Positions 21,953 to 31,925 of a DNA stretch of 64,000 nucleotides are shown piece by piece. The stretch covers positions 124,001 to 188,000 of the forward strand of contig NZ_JAHSTV010000007.1 in NCBI RefSeq assembly GCF_019145235.1, written 5' to 3'. The DNA is from Pseudomonas farris. GTDB taxonomy: Bacteria > Pseudomonadota > Gammaproteobacteria > Pseudomonadales > Pseudomonadaceae. A model generated the notes under the pieces. The model saw nothing but the letters and a program-made list of their open reading frames with translations, had not been told where the DNA came from and did no database searches. The first letter of the stretch is position 1; each line of letters begins with the position of its first letter. The position numbers and the translations under genes were made by a program.

Positions 21953-23046
21953 CAGGCAACCCTCGCAATGCGCCGACCGGGCGCCTGAACCAGCTGCCCC
22001 TGCATATCGAACACAAACAGTTTATGGGTCGGGATATAGATGCGAATCGGCGCATCGACGTCGTATTCGTGAACACCCGGCAAGTGCAGCACCAGCAGGA
22101 AATACTCATTGCGCACGTGCAGGAAGGTTTCCGAACCGCTGATCTCGGCCACCTCGACGGTCACCGCCAGCTCCAGGTCATCGTCGTTGCTCGGCACTAG
22201 GGAAATGTGGCTGGGGCGCACGCCGAAACGGAACTCGCCCTCGCCCACCGGTCGCAGATCGACGTTCAACGGGAAGTGCACAAAATTGGCGAAACTGACT
22301 TCGTTGCCGGCGATACGCCCCGGCATCAAGTTGATCGGCGGTTCGGAGAACAATTCCGCCGCCAGCACGGTTTGCGGCTGGTGATAAACCTCGGAGGACT
22401 TGCCGCTCTGAATCACCCGACCTTCGTGAAGAATCGTGGTGGTGCCGCCCAGCGCCAGGGCTTCGTTGGGTTCTGTGGTGGCGTAAATCGCGATGGTGTG
22501 CCGGGCCTTGAACAGCTCGCGCATTTCCTGACGCAGCTCTTCGCGCAGCTTGTAGTCGAGGTTGACCAGCGGCTCGTCGAACAGAATCAGCTCGGCGTCC
22601 TTGACCAGCGCCCGGGCCATCGCCGTGCGCTGTTGCTGGCCGCCGGAGAGTTCCAAAGGATAACGCTGGAGGAATTTCTCGATGCGCAGCATCTTCGCGG
22701 TTTCCAGCACTTTACTCTGGATCAGCTCACTGGAAACGCCGGACTGACGCAGCGGCGAGGCGATGTTCTCGAACACCGTCATGGTCGGGTAATTGATGAA
22801 CTGCTGATAAACCATCGATACGTTGCGCAAACGCACCGGGCGCTGGGTGACGTCGACGCCATTCATCAGGATGCGGCCGCTGTCGGGCTTGTCCAGACCT
22901 GCCATCAGGCGCATGAGGCTGGTTTTGCCGGACAGCGTGCGACCGAGCAAAACGTTGAACGATCCGGGTTCGAAGTTAAGGCACGCATCGTCGATCCAGG
23001 TCTGACCCTCGACGGTGCGACTGACGTGCTCCAGGATTAGTGACAT
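21952..23046 (-). CDS. ABC transporter ATP-binding protein 1 (GlpS-like)
   Basis: A 364-residue MalK-like ATPase and the first gene of the operon. Walker A is GRTLSGKTSL, the signature is canonical (LSGGQQQRTAMARAL) and Walker B is LILFDEPLVNLD. The H-loop histidine is missing: the position reads YATTEPNEAL instead of the usual YVTHDQxEA. A sigma-54 promoter lies 45-61 bases upstream of its start codon. It shares one base with the next gene. Confidence 0.88.
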   Translation of the reverse strand: MSLILEHVSRTVEGQTWIDDACLNFEPGSFNVLLGRTLSGKTSLMRLMAGLDKPDSGRILMNGVDVTQRPVRLRNVSMVYQQFINYPTMTVFENIASPLRQSGVSSELIQSKVLETAKMLRIEKFLQRYPLELSGGQQQRTAMARALVKDAELILFDEPLVNLDYKLREELRQEMRELFKARHTIAIYATTEPNEALALGGTTTILHEGRVIQSGKSSEVYHQPQTVLAAELFSEPPINLMPGRIAGNEVSFANFVHFPLNVDLRPVGEGEFRFGVRPSHISLVPSNDDDLELAVTVEVAEISGSETFLHVRNEYFLLVLHLPGVHEYDVDAPIRIYIPTHKLFVFDMQGQLVQAPGRRIARVA

Positions 23047-23090
23047 GGCTCGGCCTTTTTATTATTGGAGTCAAGCGACCGGAGCACTAC

Positions 23091-23107
23091 AGCGACATTC
23101 GTGCCAG
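23091..23107 (-). promoter_or_regulatory. Sigma-54 (-24/-12) promoter of the ABC operon
   Basis: On the minus strand this reads TGGCACG-N4-TCGCT, against the RpoN consensus TGGCACG-N4-TTGCW. The -24 element is perfect, the GG-to-GC spacing is exactly 10, and there is one mismatch in the -12 element. It lies 45 bases ahead of the first ATPase gene and opposite the divergent sigma-54 activator. Confidence 0.75.
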
Positions 23108-23170
23108 AAATTCCAAGCAATTGATCTGGCTTGAAAAAAACGAAAAAGAAGGGAAAACCGCGTTCGTTGC

Positions 23171-23240
23171 TGAACAGAAATGAACAACCGCGACTGAACA
23201 ATTGAACAGTTCAAAGGTTGACAATGAACAAATGTGAACA
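23171..23240. repeat. Six TGAACA repeats, putative enhancer sites
   Basis: TGAACA occurs at 23171, 23181, 23195, 23203, 23225 and 23235, all in the same orientation. Two of the three pairs are spaced exactly 10 bases and the other 8. TTGAACAGTTCAA at 23202-23214 is also palindromic. They lie 64-149 bases upstream of the sigma-54 promoter, a usual distance for activator binding. Confidence 0.65.
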
Positions 23241-23247
23241 ACACTCT

Positions 23248-23334
23248 GTGGGAGCGGGCTTGCTCGCGAATGCGGTGGGTCAGACACATTATTGGTGTTT
23301 GACCCACCGCATTCGCGAGCAAGCCCGCTCCCAC
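23248..23334. repeat. REPIN: 35-bp perfect inverted repeat
   Basis: The arm at 23248-23282 (starting GTGGGAGCGGGCTTGCTCGC) is repeated perfectly inverted at 23300-23334, with a 17-base spacer. It lies in the divergent intergenic region, between the TGAACA repeats and the activator gene. Confidence 0.92.
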
Positions 23335-23383
23335 ATGGAATCTCATAACAACAATAAAAAGCTTTATTCAGAGGCTGAATGCC

Positions 23384-25216
23384 ATGGCCGCACCTGCCCC
23401 GCCGCTCTCCCACGACGCCATCATCCAGGACTCCTGGTCCCGCTGCCGCGCGTTCGGGCTCGATCATCAGAGCGCGCCGGCGTTCGATCAGCTGCCGGCT
23501 GATGGTATCGCCCAGTTGCTGGAGAGCCAGCATTCACTGGTGCAGACCACCCATCAGGAAGTCCTGCCGTATTACGAGAACATCCTCAGCAACTCCAATT
23601 GCCTGATCATGCTCGCCGACAATCAGGGCCAGGTGCTGACGTCCTGGGGTACCCAGCGTTTCATCGAGCCGAACCTGACTCGCGGTTTCAGCGCCGGCGC
23701 CAGCTGGATGGAACGTTGCAGCGGCACCAATGCGATCGGCACCGCACTGGCTTGCGAGCAGGCGGTGCACATCGAGCACGATGAACATTTTCTCAAGGCC
23801 AACCGCTTCATGACCGGTTCTGCCGCGCCGATTTTCGATGCCGAGCGCAAGGTGATCGCGGTGCTGGATGTGTCCAGCGACAGCTACCTGCCGCCATCGC
23901 ACACCTTGGGCATGGTCAAGATGATGAGTCAGACCGTGGAGAACCGGCTGATCCTCAACCTGTTCCACGGCCAGCATTTCCAACTGACCTTCAACACTGG
24001 GCTGAACAACCTCGACAGCCAATGGGCCGGGTTGCTGATCTTCGATGAAACCGGTCAGGTGCTGTCCGCCAATCGCCGGGCCGACAATCTACTGGGCATC
24101 AGCCTGTCGCGGGTCAGCGTCGAAAGCCTGTTCAAAGTCTCTTTGCTGGAACTGCTAAACCAGCCGGACGGTCTGCCGTTTGCCCTGCAAGCCTCGGGGC
24201 GCAACCGTTTTCAATGCCTGTTGAAGCGGCCGAAACAGGTACCTATTCAGGCGCGAGTGTTTGCCGAATCCACCGTGATGGCGCCCGCCGCGATCAGCCT
24301 CAATACCCTGCACTTTGGCGACAGCCGTGTGGAAAAAGCCGTGCGCCAGGCCGAACGCTTGCTGGAAAAGGACATTCCGCTGTTAATCCACGGGGAAACC
24401 GGGGTCGGCAAGGAAGTTTTCGTTAAAGCCCTGCATCAGGCCAGTTCACGCAGCAAACAGCCGTTCATTGCCGTCAACTGTGCAGCGATCCCCGCCGAAC
24501 TGGTGGAATCCGAGCTGTTTGGCTATGAGAAAGGCGCATTCACCGGCGCCAACCAGAAAGGCAGCATCGGGCTGATCCGCAAGGCCGACAAAGGCACCCT
24601 GTTCCTCGATGAAATCGGCGACATGCCGCTGCCGACCCAGGCCCGGTTGCTGCGGGTGTTGCAGGAGCGTTGCGTGCAACCGGTGGGCAGCAGTGAGCTG
24701 TTCCCGGTGGACATACGGATCATTTCAGCGACCAACCGCTCGTTGCGCGAACAGGTTCAGCTGGGACGGTTTCGTGAGGATTTGTATTACCGCATCGGTG
24801 GTTTGACCCTGGAACTGCCGCCGCTACGGGAACGCAGCGATAAGGAAGCGCTGTTCAAACGACTGTGGGAACAGCACCGCGAACCGAGCCAATGGGCTGG
24901 CTTGAGCCGTGAAGTGATGGAGCTGTTCAGCCGCCATCCGTGGCCAGGGAATTTGCGTCAGGTCAGCAGCGTGATGCAGGTGGCACTGGCCATGGCCGAG
25001 GAACAACCCGTGCGGCTGGAGCATTTGCCGGATGATTTTTTTGTCGATCTGGAGATGGAGCCGGTGGATTCACCGGAGACATTGGCGGTTGATTTGAATG
25101 ATGCCGAGCAATTGAATCGGCAGTTGCAGGCGGCTGGGGGGAATATTTCCCATTTAGCCCGTCGGCTCGGGGTGAGCCGCAATACCCTCTATAAACGCCT
25201 ACGCCAGGCTGAATAA
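23384..25216 (+). CDS. Sigma-54-dependent activator, AcoR-like
   Basis: A 610-residue enhancer-binding protein. The N-terminal GAF-like sensor (about residues 60-190, with GASWMERCSGTNAIGTAL) is typical of AcoR-type regulators and is followed by a PAS-like segment (about 205-300). The AAA+ domain has Walker A GETGVGKE, the sigma-54 contact loop GAFTGA (about 384-389) and Walker B LFLDEIGD. A Fis-type helix-turn-helix ends the protein (NISHLARRLGVSRNTLYKRL). It is divergent from the ABC operon, whose sigma-54 promoter it very probably activates. The inducer is not known. Confidence 0.9.
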   Translation: MAAPAPPLSHDAIIQDSWSRCRAFGLDHQSAPAFDQLPADGIAQLLESQHSLVQTTHQEVLPYYENILSNSNCLIMLADNQGQVLTSWGTQRFIEPNLTRGFSAGASWMERCSGTNAIGTALACEQAVHIEHDEHFLKANRFMTGSAAPIFDAERKVIAVLDVSSDSYLPPSHTLGMVKMMSQTVENRLILNLFHGQHFQLTFNTGLNNLDSQWAGLLIFDETGQVLSANRRADNLLGISLSRVSVESLFKVSLLELLNQPDGLPFALQASGRNRFQCLLKRPKQVPIQARVFAESTVMAPAAISLNTLHFGDSRVEKAVRQAERLLEKDIPLLIHGETGVGKEVFVKALHQASSRSKQPFIAVNCAAIPAELVESELFGYEKGAFTGANQKGSIGLIRKADKGTLFLDEIGDMPLPTQARLLRVLQERCVQPVGSSELFPVDIRIISATNRSLREQVQLGRFREDLYYRIGGLTLELPPLRERSDKEALFKRLWEQHREPSQWAGLSREVMELFSRHPWPGNLRQVSSVMQVALAMAEEQPVRLEHLPDDFFVDLEMEPVDSPETLAVDLNDAEQLNRQLQAAGGNISHLARRLGVSRNTLYKRLRQAE

Positions 25217-25251
25217 TTGAGTGAGCCGCACTAGCGGCGTTCGGCTTGAGA

Positions 25252-25348
25252 CCTTCGCGAGCAAGCCCGCTCCCACATTTGATCTTCGGTGTGTTTGAGT
25301 TTTGTGTACGTCACAAATCCAGTGTGGGAGCGGGCTTGCTCGCGAAGG
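25252..25348. repeat. REPIN: paired REP elements
   Basis: CCTTCGCGAGCAAGCCCGCTC-type arm at 25252-25276 and its inverted copy at 25324-25348, both 25 bases and perfectly complementary, with about 47 bases between them. It lies in the convergent gap between the activator gene and cysS. Confidence 0.92.
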
Positions 25349-25391
25349 CGTCAGTCCTGTCACTGCAGAATTAGCGGCCACCCCAAAAACA

Positions 25392-25414
25392 AAAACCCGC
25401 ACAAGGCGGGTTTT
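25392..25414. terminator. Terminator after cysS (bidirectional)
   Basis: A 9-bp stem AAAACCCGC / GCGGGTTTT with a 5-base loop lies 24 bases downstream of the cysS stop codon on the minus strand. A/T runs on both sides would also stop rightward transcripts. Confidence 0.9.
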
Positions 25415-25437
25415 GTTTTGTAAGCACTACACAGCAA

Positions 25438-26820
25438 TCAGTCAGCCAATCGCCAGGTCGTCCCGCCCTTCCCGTCTTCCAGCACTACGCCCATGGCGGT
25501 AAGCTGGTCGCGGATGCGGTCGGATTCGGCCCAGTCCTTATTGGCACGAGCCGTCAAACGAGCCTGGATCAGTGCATCGACCTCAGCCGCATCAACCCGC
25601 CCTTCGGCACCGGCCTGCAGGAAGTCATCGGCTTCAAGTTGCAACACACCCAACACGCTCGCCAATTCTTTCAAACGAGCCGCCAAACCCGCCGCCGCAT
25701 CGAGATCGCTCTCGCGCAGACGGTTGATCTCGCGAACCATCTCGAACAGTACCGCACAAGCTTCCGGAGTACCGAAGTCGTCGTTCATCACCTGAGTGAA
25801 GCGCTCGACGAAGGGTTCGCCACCAGCCGGCGCCACCTTCGGCAGGCCTTTCAACGCGTGGTAGAAACGCTCGAGTGCGCCCTTGGCGTCCTTGAGATTG
25901 TCTTCCGAATAGTTGATCGCGCTGCGGTAGTGGCTCGACACCAGCAGATAACGCACGACTTCCGGGTGGTACTTTTCCAGCACGTCGCGAATGGTGAAGA
26001 AGTTGTTCAAGGACTTGGACATCTTCTCGCCATTGATGCGAATCATGCCGCAATGCATCCACGTGTTGGCGTAGGTCTTGCCAGTGGCCGCTTCGCTCTG
26101 GGCGATTTCGTTTTCATGGTGCGGGAACTCAAGGTCGCTGCCGCCGCCATGAATGTCGAAGGTCTCGCCGAGGCAGCAGGTCGACATCACCGAGCACTCG
26201 ATGTGCCAGCCCGGACGTCCATCGCCCCACGGCGAAGGCCAGCTCGGCTCGCCCGGCTTGGCGCCTTTCCACAGCACGAAGTCCAGCGGGTCCTGCTTGG
26301 ACTCATCGACTTCGATCCGGGCGCCGATGCGCAGGTCTTCGATCTTCTTGCGCGACAGCTTGCCGTAGCCCATGAACTTGGCGACGCGGTAGTACACGTC
26401 GCCATTGCCCGGTGCATAGGCATAGCCCTTGTCGATCAGGGTCTGGATCATGCTCTGCATGCCAGGGATATGATCGGTGGCCCGCGGTTCCATGTCCGGC
26501 TTGAGGATGTTGAGGCGCGCCTCGTCCTCGTGCATCGCGGTGATCATGCGCTCGGTCAGCGCGTCGAACGGCTCGCCGTTTTCCTTCGCCCGATTGATGA
26601 TCTTGTCTTCGATGTCGGTGATGTTGCGCACATAGGTCAGGTTATAACCGCTGAACCGCAACCAGCGGGTCACCAGGTCGAACGCGACCATGCTGCGGCC
26701 ATGGCCAATGTGGCAGTAGTCGTACACGGTCATCCCGCAGACGTACATGCGCACATTGTTGCCATCCAGAGGCTTGAAGACTTCTTTGCTCTTGGTGAGC
26801 GTGTTGTAGATCGTAAGCAC
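25438..26820 (-). CDS. cysS: Cysteinyl-tRNA synthetase
   Basis: A 460-residue class I aminoacyl-tRNA synthetase that charges tRNA-Cys. The start [13 protein letters not shown] is canonical. The zinc-site cysteine is in [18 protein letters not shown], which also holds the HIGH motif. The ECSVMS and [11 protein letters not shown] segments complete the zinc site, and the KMSKS loop is [11 protein letters not shown]. It lies 24 bases downstream of glnS on the same strand, so the two are probably cotranscribed. Confidence 0.97.
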   Translation of the reverse strand: MLTIYNTLTKSKEVFKPLDGNNVRMYVCGMTVYDYCHIGHGRSMVAFDLVTRWLRFSGYNLTYVRNITDIEDKIINRAKENGEPFDALTERMITAMHEDEARLNILKPDMEPRATDHIPGMQSMIQTLIDKGYAYAPGNGDVYYRVAKFMGYGKLSRKKIEDLRIGARIEVDESKQDPLDFVLWKGAKPGEPSWPSPWGDGRPGWHIECSVMSTCCLGETFDIHGGGSDLEFPHHENEIAQSEAATGKTYANTWMHCGMIRINGEKMSKSLNNFFTIRDVLEKYHPEVVRYLLVSSHYRSAINYSEDNLKDAKGALERFYHALKGLPKVAPAGGEPFVERFTQVMNDDFGTPEACAVLFEMVREINRLRESDLDAAAGLAARLKELASVLGVLQLEADDFLQAGAEGRVDAAEVDALIQARLTARANKDWAESDRIRDQLTAMGVVLEDGKGGTTWRLAD

Positions 26821-26844
26821 GAATGCTCCTTCCTTAACGCTGAA

Positions 26845-28542
26845 TCACTGGCCCCACGAATCGCGCAGGGTCACGGTACGGTTGAACACCGGATGACCGG
26901 GCTTCGAGTCCTTGATATCCGCGACGAAGTAACCTTCGCGCTCGAACTGGAAACGGTCTTCCGGCTGTGCATTGCCAAGCGAAGGTTCGGCACGACAACC
27001 GGTGAGGACTTGCAGCGAGTCAGGGTTGATGTTGTCCAGGAAACTGGCGCTGTCTTCGGCCTTTTCAGGGTTGGCCGAACGGAACAGGCGATCGTACAGA
27101 CGCACTTCGCATTCGACGCTGGCCGCGGCCGGCACCCAGTGCACCACGCCTTTGACCTTGCGGCCTTCAGGGTTCTTGCCCAGGGTTTGCGGATCGTAGG
27201 AGCAACGCAGTTCGACGATGTTGCCATCGGCGTCCTTGATCGCTTCGTCGGCACGGATCACGTAGCTGCCGCGCAGACGCACTTCGCCGTTCGGCTCCAG
27301 GCGCTTGTAGCCTTTTGGCGGCTCTTCCATGAAGTCTTCACGGTCGATGTAGAGTTCACGGGCAAATGGCAATACGCGCACGCCCATGTCTTCTTTCGGG
27401 TGGCACGCCAATTCGAGGTTTTCGACCTGGCCTTCCGGGTAGTTGGTGATCACGACTTTCAGCGGACGCAATACGCACATGGCACGCGGGGCGCTGTGGT
27501 CGAGGTCGTCACGGATGCTGAATTCGAGCATGCCGAAATCGACGACGCCGTCGGAACGGTTGGTGCCGATCATTTCGCAGAAGTTGCGGATCGATTTCGG
27601 CGTGTAGCCACGGCGGCGGAAGCCCGACAGCGTGGACATGCGCGGATCGTCCCAGCCATGAACGTGCTTTTCATCGACCAGTTGCTTGAGCTTGCGCTTG
27701 CTGGTGATGGTGTAGTTCAGGTTCAGGCGGCTGAACTCATACTGACGCGGCTTCGCCGGTACGGGCAGGTTGTCGAGGAACCACTCGTACAGCGGACGGT
27801 GGCTTTCGAACTCCAGGGTGCAGATCGAATGGGTGATGCCTTCGATGGCGTCCGACTGACCGTGGGTGAAGTCGTAGTTCGGGTAGATGCACCACTTGTC
27901 GCCGGTCTGGTGGTGATGCGCGTGACGGATGCGATACATGATCGGGTCGCGCAGGTTCATGTTCGGCGAGGCCATGTCGATCTTGGCCCGCAGCACACGT
28001 GCGCCGTCCGGGAATTCACCGGCGCGCATGCGGGCGAACCAGTCGAGGTTTTCTTCGACGGAGCGGTCACGGAACGGGCTGTTCTTGCCCGGCTCGGTCA
28101 GCGTGCCGCGATATTCCTTGGCTTGTTCAGGGCTCAAGTCATCAACGTAAGCCTTGCCGGCCTTGATCAGCTCAACCGCCCAGTCGTGCAACTGGTCGAA
28201 ATACTGCGAGGCATAGCGCACTTCACCGGACCATTCGAAGCCCAGCCATTTGACGTCGCTTTCGATCGCGTCGATGTATTCCTGGTCTTCCTTGGCCGGG
28301 TTGGTGTCGTCGAAACGCAGGTGCGTGACGCCGCCGAATTCCTGAGCCAGACCGAAGTTCACACAGATCGACTTGGCGTGACCGATGTGCAGGTAGCCGT
28401 TGGGCTCAGGCGGGAAACGGGTGACGATCTGCGTGTGCTTACCCGAGTCCAGGTCCGCCTGGATGATCGGGCGCAGGAAATTGACCGGCACGGCAGGGCC
28501 GGTCTTGGAATTCGAGGTAGGGTCGACAGTGGGCTTGCTCAT
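26845..28542 (-). CDS. glnS: Glutaminyl-tRNA synthetase
   Basis: A 565-residue class I synthetase that charges tRNA-Gln. The HIGH motif is in [16 protein letters not shown] and the KMSKS equivalent is the TSKRKLKQL segment. The N-terminus reads [22 protein letters not shown]. The start at 28542 is preferred (GGATCC 2-7 bases upstream) over the in-frame codon 63 bases earlier. The 265-base gap to the divergent ppiB holds both promoters and no gene. Confidence 0.97.
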   Translation of the reverse strand: MSKPTVDPTSNSKTGPAVPVNFLRPIIQADLDSGKHTQIVTRFPPEPNGYLHIGHAKSICVNFGLAQEFGGVTHLRFDDTNPAKEDQEYIDAIESDVKWLGFEWSGEVRYASQYFDQLHDWAVELIKAGKAYVDDLSPEQAKEYRGTLTEPGKNSPFRDRSVEENLDWFARMRAGEFPDGARVLRAKIDMASPNMNLRDPIMYRIRHAHHHQTGDKWCIYPNYDFTHGQSDAIEGITHSICTLEFESHRPLYEWFLDNLPVPAKPRQYEFSRLNLNYTITSKRKLKQLVDEKHVHGWDDPRMSTLSGFRRRGYTPKSIRNFCEMIGTNRSDGVVDFGMLEFSIRDDLDHSAPRAMCVLRPLKVVITNYPEGQVENLELACHPKEDMGVRVLPFARELYIDREDFMEEPPKGYKRLEPNGEVRLRGSYVIRADEAIKDADGNIVELRCSYDPQTLGKNPEGRKVKGVVHWVPAAASVECEVRLYDRLFRSANPEKAEDSASFLDNINPDSLQVLTGCRAEPSLGNAQPEDRFQFEREGYFVADIKDSKPGHPVFNRTVTLRDSWGQ

Positions 28543-28807
28543 AGGATCCTTGAACGTACAAGTGCGCGGCCAGTTGGCCAAATCAAAGCGGCTGTTATAA
28601 ATCAAAGGGGCTTATCATAGCCGATGCTGTCAAGTGGCTGACAGAGCAGGCCGGCAATCGGCTGCATTTAATCGGCTGCCAATGAAAAACAGCCTCGAAA
28701 TTCGCGCCCGGCACGCTAAACTGCCTGCCTTGGCCGACACTGGCCGGACTGGTTGAGGGCCTGAACGCCCCGAAACCCACGAATTCATAGAAAAAAGAGT
28801 ACCGATC

Positions 28808-29311
28808 ATGACCCAAGTCAAACTGACCACCAACCATGGCGACATCGTCCTGGAGCTGAACGCTGAGAAAGCCCCGATCACCGTGGCCAACTTCATCGAG
28901 TACGTTAAAGCCGGTCACTACGAAAACACTGTTTTCCACCGTGTCATCGGTAACTTCATGATCCAGGGCGGCGGTTTCGAGCCAGGCATGAAAGAAAAGA
29001 AAGACAAGCGCCCAAGCATCCAGAACGAAGCCGACAACGGCCTGCCGAACGTGAAGTACAGCGTAGCCATGGCCCGGACCATGGAGCCGCATTCGGCTTC
29101 CGCCCAGTTCTTCATCAACGTGGCTGACAACAGCTTCCTGAACCACAGCGGCAAAACCGCTCAGGGTTGGGGCTACGCCGTATTCGCCAAAGTAGTCGAA
29201 GGCACCGACGTGGTCGACAAGATCAAAGGCGTGGCCACGACTTCCAAAGCCGGCCACCAGGACGTACCAGCAGAAGACGTGATCATCGAGAAAGCCGAGA
29301 TCATTGAGTGA
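28808..29311 (+). CDS. ppiB: Peptidyl-prolyl cis-trans isomerase B (cyclophilin)
   Basis: A 167-residue cytoplasmic cyclophilin that speeds isomerisation of X-Pro bonds. The active-site segments [13 protein letters not shown] (about residues 38-50) and [13 protein letters not shown] (about 97-109) are present. The ribosome-binding site is the purine-rich AAAAAAGAG. The lpxH start overlaps its stop codon in a GTGA arrangement. Confidence 0.95.
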   Translation: MTQVKLTTNHGDIVLELNAEKAPITVANFIEYVKAGHYENTVFHRVIGNFMIQGGGFEPGMKEKKDKRPSIQNEADNGLPNVKYSVAMARTMEPHSASAQFFINVADNSFLNHSGKTAQGWGYAVFAKVVEGTDVVDKIKGVATTSKAGHQDVPAEDVIIEKAEIIE

Positions 29312-30060
29312 TACTGCTGATTTCAGACTTGCATCTGGAAGAGGAGCGCCCGGACATTACCCGGGCGTTTCTGGATTTGCTCGCTAGACGTGCCCGCTCC
29401 GCGAGTGCGCTGTATATTCTGGGCGACTTTTTCGAGGCGTGGATTGGCGACGATGCCATGACAGCCTTCCAGCGTTCCATCTGCCAGGCCCTGCGCGAAC
29501 TTAGCGACAGCGGCACGGCCATTTTTCTGATGCACGGCAATCGCGACTTCATGCTTGGCCAGGCCTTCTGCAAACAGGCCGGCTGCACGTTGTTGAAAGA
29601 CCCGAGTGTCGTGCAGTTTTACGGCGAGCCAGTGCTGTTGATGCACGGCGACAGCCTCTGCACCCGCGACGAAGCTTATATGAAGCTGCGGCGCTACCTG
29701 CGCAACCCGATTACCCTGTTCATCCTGCGGCATCTGCCCTTGCGCACTCGCCACAAACTGGGGCGCAAGCTGCGAAGTGAAAGCCGTGCACAAACGCGGA
29801 TGAAGGCCAATGACATTGTTGATGTCACTCCGGAAGAAGTGCCGCGGGTCATGCAGCAATATGGTGTGAAGACCTTGATCCACGGGCACACCCATCGCCC
29901 CGCCATCCACAAATTGCAGATTGGCGAGCAGTCGGCCAAACGCATTGTGTTGGGGGATTGGGATCGTCAGGGCTGGGCGTTGCAGGTGGATGAGCAAGGG
30001 TTTGCGTTGGCGCCGTTTGATTTCACCCCGCCGCCACAACTGGCAGCACCCGCAAACTAA
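29308..30060 (+). CDS. lpxH: UDP-2,3-diacylglucosamine diphosphatase
   Basis: A 250-residue calcineurin-like phosphoesterase that hydrolyses UDP-2,3-diacylglucosamine to lipid X in lipid A synthesis at the inner face of the cytoplasmic membrane. The metal-binding motifs are in order: DLHLEEERP (residues 6-14), [11 protein letters not shown] (about 40-50), GNRDFM, MHGDSLC and HGHTHRP. The start codon is GTG, inside the ppiB stop codon. Confidence 0.95.
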   Translation: MILLISDLHLEEERPDITRAFLDLLARRARSASALYILGDFFEAWIGDDAMTAFQRSICQALRELSDSGTAIFLMHGNRDFMLGQAFCKQAGCTLLKDPSVVQFYGEPVLLMHGDSLCTRDEAYMKLRRYLRNPITLFILRHLPLRTRHKLGRKLRSESRAQTRMKANDIVDVTPEEVPRVMQQYGVKTLIHGHTHRPAIHKLQIGEQSAKRIVLGDWDRQGWALQVDEQGFALAPFDFTPPPQLAAPAN

Positions 30061-30080
30061 CGGCCAAACACAAAACCCTT

Positions 30081-30168
30081 GTGGGAGCGGGCTTGCTCGC
30101 GAAGACGGATTCACATTCAGCATCTCTGTTGACTGTCACACCGCCTTCGCGAGCAAGCCCGCTCCCAC
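30081..30168. repeat. REPIN: paired REP elements
   Basis: GTGGGAGCGGGCTTGCTCGC-type arm at 30081-30104 and its perfect 24-base inverted copy at 30145-30168. It sits in the convergent gap between lpxH and the emrB-like gene, where it may also act as a transcription or mRNA-decay barrier. Confidence 0.92.
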
Positions 30169-30185
30169 ATTGACCGCGTTTTGCC

Positions 30186-31715
30186 TCAATGGCCTGCCGA
30201 GGCCGGTCCTGCCTTCGCCGCAAACGGCGGTTTCGCCAGCCACACCAGCAGAATCAACCCCATGAACGCCCATCCCAGCAACGTGAAGTAATCAACGGTG
30301 GAGAGCATGTACGCCTGGCTGGTCAGCACATGATCCAGCTGCGCGTAAGCCGGGTTACCCGCCCCGCCCAACGCATTCAAGGCATCCCGGGTCGCCGGCT
30401 CGTACGTGGTGATGCTTTCACTCAAATACGCATGGTGCTGATCGGCGCGGCGAATCCAGATCCAGGTGGTCAGCGACGCCGCAAAACTGCCGCCCAAGGT
30501 CCGCAGGAACGTCGCAAGGCCCGCGCCATCGGCAATCTGGCTCGGTGGCAAATCCGACATCAAAATGCTCAAGGTCGGCATGAAGAACAGCGCCACGCCA
30601 ATGCCCATGAACAACTGCACCAGCGCGATGTGCTGGAAGTCCACTTCGTTGGTAAACCCGGCGCGCATGAAGCAACTCAAACCGATGCAAAGGAACGCGC
30701 CACCGGCCAGCAGTCGCAGGTCGAACTTATGCGCATACTTGCCGACAAACGGCGACAGCAGCACCGGAAGAATACCGATCGGCGCCACCGCCAATCCGGC
30801 CCAGGTGGCGGTATAGCCCATTTGGGTTTGCAACCATTGCGGCAGGATCAGGTTGATGCCGAAGAACCCGGCGTAGCCGCCCACCAACACAATGGTGCCG
30901 ATGCGGAAATTGCGGTAAGCGAACAGCCGCAGGTTGACCACCGGATGCTTGTCGGTCATTTCCCAGATCACGAACACCGCCAGCGCAATCACTGAAATAG
31001 CCGCGCCGATGATGATGAAATTCGACTCAAACCAGTCCAGGTCATTGCCCTTGTCGAGGATCACCTGCAACGCGCCGACGCCAATAATCAACGTGATCAA
31101 ACCCACGTAATCCATCGGCTGGTAACTGGTCACCACTGGACGCGCCTTGAGTTGCTGGCGCACCACCATCACTGCGAAAATCCCGATTGGCACGTTGATA
31201 AAGAAAATCCACGGCCAGCTGTAACTGTCGGTGATCCAGCCGCCAAGAATCGGCCCTGCAATCGGCGCCACCACCGTGACCATCGCCAGCAACGCCAGGG
31301 CCATGCCTCGCCTGGCGGGCGGATAGACCGCGATCAACAGCGTCTGCGTCATCGGATACAACGGCCCGGCCACCAGGCCTTGAAGCACCCGAAAGCCGAT
31401 CAGCTCCGGCATTGAGGTCGAGATGCCACAGAGAAACGACGCCAGCACGAACAGCATCGTCGCCCAGAGAAACAGCTTCACCTCACCAAAACGCCGGCTG
31501 AGCCAACCGGTCAGCGGCAGCGCAATGGCGTTGCTTACGGCAAACGAGGTGATGACCCAGGTGCCCTGCTCCGAACTCACGCCCAGGTTGCCGGAAATCG
31601 TCGGCAAGGCCACGTTGGCGATAGTGGTGTCGAGCACCTGCATGAAGGTCGCCAGCGACAGGCCGATGGTGCTGAGCAGCAGGCTGGGCGGCGTGAAAGA
31701 CGCGTTATTGCTCAT
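30186..31715 (-). CDS. EmrB-type drug efflux MFS transporter (DHA2, 14 helices)
   Basis: A 509-residue inner-membrane proton-coupled exporter. The early motif LDTTIANVALPTISGNLG and the GWLSRRFGEVKLF loop are characteristic of the EmrB/QacA (DHA2) family, and about 14 hydrophobic segments are present. AAAGGA is 6 bases ahead of the start. It is the last gene of the MarR / outer-membrane channel / EmrA / EmrB operon, from which it is separated by a REPIN in a 210-base gap. The substrate cannot be read from the sequence. Confidence 0.92.
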   Translation of the reverse strand: MSNNASFTPPSLLLSTIGLSLATFMQVLDTTIANVALPTISGNLGVSSEQGTWVITSFAVSNAIALPLTGWLSRRFGEVKLFLWATMLFVLASFLCGISTSMPELIGFRVLQGLVAGPLYPMTQTLLIAVYPPARRGMALALLAMVTVVAPIAGPILGGWITDSYSWPWIFFINVPIGIFAVMVVRQQLKARPVVTSYQPMDYVGLITLIIGVGALQVILDKGNDLDWFESNFIIIGAAISVIALAVFVIWEMTDKHPVVNLRLFAYRNFRIGTIVLVGGYAGFFGINLILPQWLQTQMGYTATWAGLAVAPIGILPVLLSPFVGKYAHKFDLRLLAGGAFLCIGLSCFMRAGFTNEVDFQHIALVQLFMGIGVALFFMPTLSILMSDLPPSQIADGAGLATFLRTLGGSFAASLTTWIWIRRADQHHAYLSESITTYEPATRDALNALGGAGNPAYAQLDHVLTSQAYMLSTVDYFTLLGWAFMGLILLVWLAKPPFAAKAGPASAGH

Positions 31716-31771
31716 CGCAAATCCTTTGAAACCTGATTGGCGCAGCGCCTGTTACTGACGCAGCTGACCTT

Positions 31772-31905
31772 GTGGGAGCGAGCTGTGGCGAGGGGGCTTG
31801 CCCCGTTGGGTCGCGAAGCGGCCCTAGAAGATGGGACTGCTGCGCAGTCCAACGGGGCGATGCGGCGTTCCGACAAGCCCCCTCGCCACAAAAGCTCGCT
31901 CCCAC
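31772..31905. repeat. REPIN inside the efflux operon
   Basis: A pair of long inverted arms, outermost GTGGGAGCGAGCT at 31772 and AGCTCGCTCCCAC ending at 31905, with further complementary blocks (GGCGAGGGGGCTTG / CAAGCCCCCTCGCC) and a CCCCGTTGG / CCAACGGGG pair inside. It is a different REP type from the GCGGGCTTGCTCGC copies. It lies between the emrA-like and emrB-like genes. Confidence 0.88.
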
Positions 31906-31925
31906 AGGGTCGGTGTGATGGCGAA

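Noticed and set aside
25639..28620. 993-codon plus-strand frame across cysS and glnS
   Set aside because: Both synthetases on the minus strand have all their motifs. The opposite frame has no recognisable domain and is explained by GC-rich third positions.
23248..31905. Repeated GCGGGCTTGCTCGC units as a CRISPR array
   Set aside because: The copies are widely scattered, in inverted pairs and without regular spacers, which is the REP/REPIN pattern.
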